Below are positions 62,173 through 64,000 of a DNA stretch of 64,000 nucleotides, piece by piece. The first letter of the stretch is position 1; the number at the start of each line of letters is the position of its first letter. The stretch is from [Flexibacter] sp. ATCC 35103 (GTDB lineage: Bacteria; Bacteroidota; Bacteroidia; Flavobacteriales; Flavobacteriaceae). The notes beneath the pieces were generated by a model. It did not search any database. It saw nothing but the letters and a program-made list of their open reading frames with translations, and had not been told where the DNA came from. The translations under genes and the position numbers were made by a program. Where the stretch lies: the NCBI RefSeq assembly GCF_001975985.1, contig NZ_MTQF01000010.1, positions 1 to 64,000 on the forward strand. The letters run 5' to 3'.

Positions 62173-64000
62173 ATGAAATACATCTTTCTATTTATTACCA
62201 GTTTCGTTTTTGCGCAACAAACCCAATTTGTCGATTTTAAATGGGTTAACGGACAATTAAAATTAAATGCTTCAGAAAAATCAGTTTCCGGAGTAGTCGA
62301 TTATCAATTTGAGGTTTTAAAACCTGTTGATACGATCAAAATAGATGCTAAAAACATGGAATTTTCTAAGGTTCAGATTGATAATAGAGATGTTATTTTT
62401 ATCAATACGGGTAAGGAGTTGAAAATCCTGAATAATTTTCAGAAAGGCGAAAACCACCTCACTTTTGAATATTCGGTTAAACCGAAACAAGCTTTATATT
62501 TTGTTGCTATTGAAAATAATGAAGTCCAAATCTGGACACAAGGACAGGGAAGATATACCAGCAACTGGTTTCCCAGTTTTGATGATGTCAACGAAAAAGT
62601 TGTTTTTAGTTTAGGAATAAGCTATGATAAAGAATATCAGGTGATTTCTAACGGAATCTTAAAAGAAAAGAAACCGGATGGAAATTTATTTCATTGGCAA
62701 TATAAAATGGAAAATCCAATGAGTTCTTATTTATTAATGCTTGCAATTGGCAAATATGATAAAAAAGAGTTCAGGGCAAAATCTAAAATTCCATTAGAAT
62801 ATTATCTTGAAAATAAAGATGCGAGTCGTTTTGAACCTACTTATCGATATTCTAAACGTATTTTCGATTTTCTGGAGAAAGAAATTGGAGTAAAATATCC
62901 ATGGGAAATTTACAGAGAGATTCCGGTTCGTGATTTCTTATATGCCGGGATGGAAAATACAACTTCGACACTTTTTGCAACACGTTACGTTGTTGATTCA
63001 ATTGGTTTTACAGATCGAAATTATACAAATGTCGATGCGCACGAATTAGCACACCACTGGTTTGGGGATTTAATAACGGCAGAAAGCAGCACACATCACT
63101 GGCTTCAGGAAGGTTTTGCAACTTATTATGCTGCATTGGCAGAAAGAGAAATATATGGTGATGATTTCTTTTATTCTAAATTATACGAAACCGCGCAACA
63201 GATAAAATTTGCTTCGCGAACAGATACAATTCCAGTTTTGAATGCTAAAGCAAGTTCTTTGACTTTTTACGAAAAAGGTGCCTGGGCTTTATTTGTTTTG
63301 CACGAATCTATTGGTGATAAAGCATTTAAAAAAGCGATAAAAAGCTATCTTAAAAAATATGCTTACCAAACTGTAAACACACAAAACTTCTTTGAGGAGA
63401 TTAAAAAAGTATCCGACTTTGATTTGGATAAATTTGAGAAAACCTGGCTGGAATCTACTGCTTTTGATACACCAACGGCAAATGCATTATTGAGTAAAAA
63501 CAAGTCAATTCAGATTCGTTTAGAAGTTGATAAATTAAAGAAAACTCCTTTAGCAGAAAAAGAAGCTTTCTTAAAAAATACTTTAGAATCAGATGTTTAC
63601 GAGTCTGTGAAAGAAGCAATTGTAAATCAATTAGAGACAGAGAAATACGAAGCTAAAAAAGAACTCTTGAAAATAGCATTAAAAACTAATAATGTTCAAA
63701 TTCGTCAGGCTGTGGCAGGTTCGTTATCAAAGATCCCTGAAGATTTCAGAACTGAATATGAGATTCTATTAGATGATAAATCCTATCAGACGCAAGAACT
63801 CGCGTTATTTTATTTATGGAGGAATTTTCCGGATCACCGTACACAATATTTAGATAAATCTAAAAACTGGATTGGTTTTAGTGATTATAATCTTCGCACT
63901 TTGTGGCTTTCCCTGGCTTTATCAACTGCAAATTATACTGAGAATCCAGAGATGTTAGTTTCAGAATTAATTGACTTTTCTTCTACTAAATATGAAGCGA
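62173..64000 (+). CDS. M1 family metallopeptidase (aminopeptidase), 3' end outside the window
   Basis: At least 609 residues, cut by the window end. A signal peptide (about 1-14, ending FVFAQ) directs export. The aminopeptidase motif GMENT follows LYAGMEN, and the zinc site is HELAHHWFGD with a downstream Glu in HHWLQEGFATY. Beta-rich N-terminal domain first, catalytic domain at about 225-440, then alpha-helical repeats that continue past the edge. It removes N-terminal residues from peptides in the periplasm or outside. The start at 62173 lies 6 bases after the transposase stop. Confidence 0.93.
   Translation, partial: MKYIFLFITSFVFAQQTQFVDFKWVNGQLKLNASEKSVSGVVDYQFEVLKPVDTIKIDAKNMEFSKVQIDNRDVIFINTGKELKILNNFQKGENHLTFEYSVKPKQALYFVAIENNEVQIWTQGQGRYTSNWFPSFDDVNEKVVFSLGISYDKEYQVISNGILKEKKPDGNLFHWQYKMENPMSSYLLMLAIGKYDKKEFRAKSKIPLEYYLENKDASRFEPTYRYSKRIFDFLEKEIGVKYPWEIYREIPVRDFLYAGMENTTSTLFATRYVVDSIGFTDRNYTNVDAHELAHHWFGDLITAESSTHHWLQEGFATYYAALAEREIYGDDFFYSKLYETAQQIKFASRTDTIPVLNAKASSLTFYEKGAWALFVLHESIGDKAFKKAIKSYLKKYAYQTVNTQNFFEEIKKVSDFDLDKFEKTWLESTAFDTPTANALLSKNKSIQIRLEVDKLKKTPLAEKEAFLKNTLESDVYESVKEAIVNQLETEKYEAKKELLKIALKTNNVQIRQAVAGSLSKIPEDFRTEYEILLDDKSYQTQELALFYLWRNFPDHRTQYLDKSKNWIGFSDYNLRTLWLSLALSTANYTENPEMLVSELIDFSSTKYEA

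Overview
The window is a low-GC chromosome segment that reads as a member of Bacteroidota, most likely Flavobacterium or a close relative. Supporting signs are Bacteroidetes-type promoters (TTG, about 19 bases, then TAnnTTTG, seen exactly upstream of the tRNA-Arg gene and several operons), A-rich leaders without Shine-Dalgarno sites, families typical of the phylum (DUF4136 lipoprotein, NrtR-like Nudix regulator, 7TM protein/HisKA_3 kinase/LuxR regulator operons, SusC-free RND efflux) and housekeeping genes (pheT, recG, apt, csp) mixed with accessory modules. All assignments come from reading the sequence; no database was searched.

Layout. 0.3-4 kb: folate-independent methionine synthase pair mesX/mesD, a bile-acid/Na+ symporter-family protein and an Lrp regulator. 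4.2-9.6 kb: three small redox/detoxification modules, each with its regulator and a recognisable operator: alpha/beta hydrolase with LysR, SDR with TetR, and nitroreductase-ohrR-ohr under a twin OhrR box. 9.7-21.7 kb: membrane protein, XRE regulator, AraC with two aldo/keto reductases, a Nudix-like regulator, a second TetR/SDR module with its own operator pair, then GNAT, MocR, PanE-like and methyltransferase genes. 22.3-28.5 kb: secreted proteins, including an outer-membrane barrel next to an alkylsulfatase-type metallo-beta-lactamase protein. 29.3-32.5 kb: cold-shock protein, Crp/Fnr, fused double GNAT, tRNA-Arg(ACG), apt.

32.5-40.8 kb is the most unusual locus. A minus-strand regulatory operon (unknown 146-aa protein, 7TM-like protein, HisKA_3 kinase, LuxR-type response regulator) faces a plus-strand run of six genes. 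Four are unrecognised (Gly/Ala-rich hydrophobic, zinc-ribbon, pentapeptide-acidic/Met-rich, coiled-coil), followed by a subtilase without signal peptide and a fusion of a peptidoglycan-binding-like domain with an SGNH hydrolase. I consider this the best candidate for an undescribed system.

40.8-64 kb: pheT, aldehyde dehydrogenase/DUF779 with AraC, bestrophin, RND efflux operon, a thioredoxin-like/degenerate-kinase/PAS signalling trio, recG, small lipoproteins, a Dph6-like ATP pyrophosphatase, a REP-associated tyrosine transposase carrying REP palindromes inside its own coding region, and an M1 aminopeptidase cut by the window end.

Repeats: three copies of a roughly 140-bp structured element (15.8, 22.0, 28.9 kb) that look like minus-strand small RNAs with private terminators; three copies of a second intergenic repeat (4.1, 28.7, 31.5 kb); and a REP family (45.5 and 61.8 kb). 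I saw no CRISPR array, rRNA operon or prophage.
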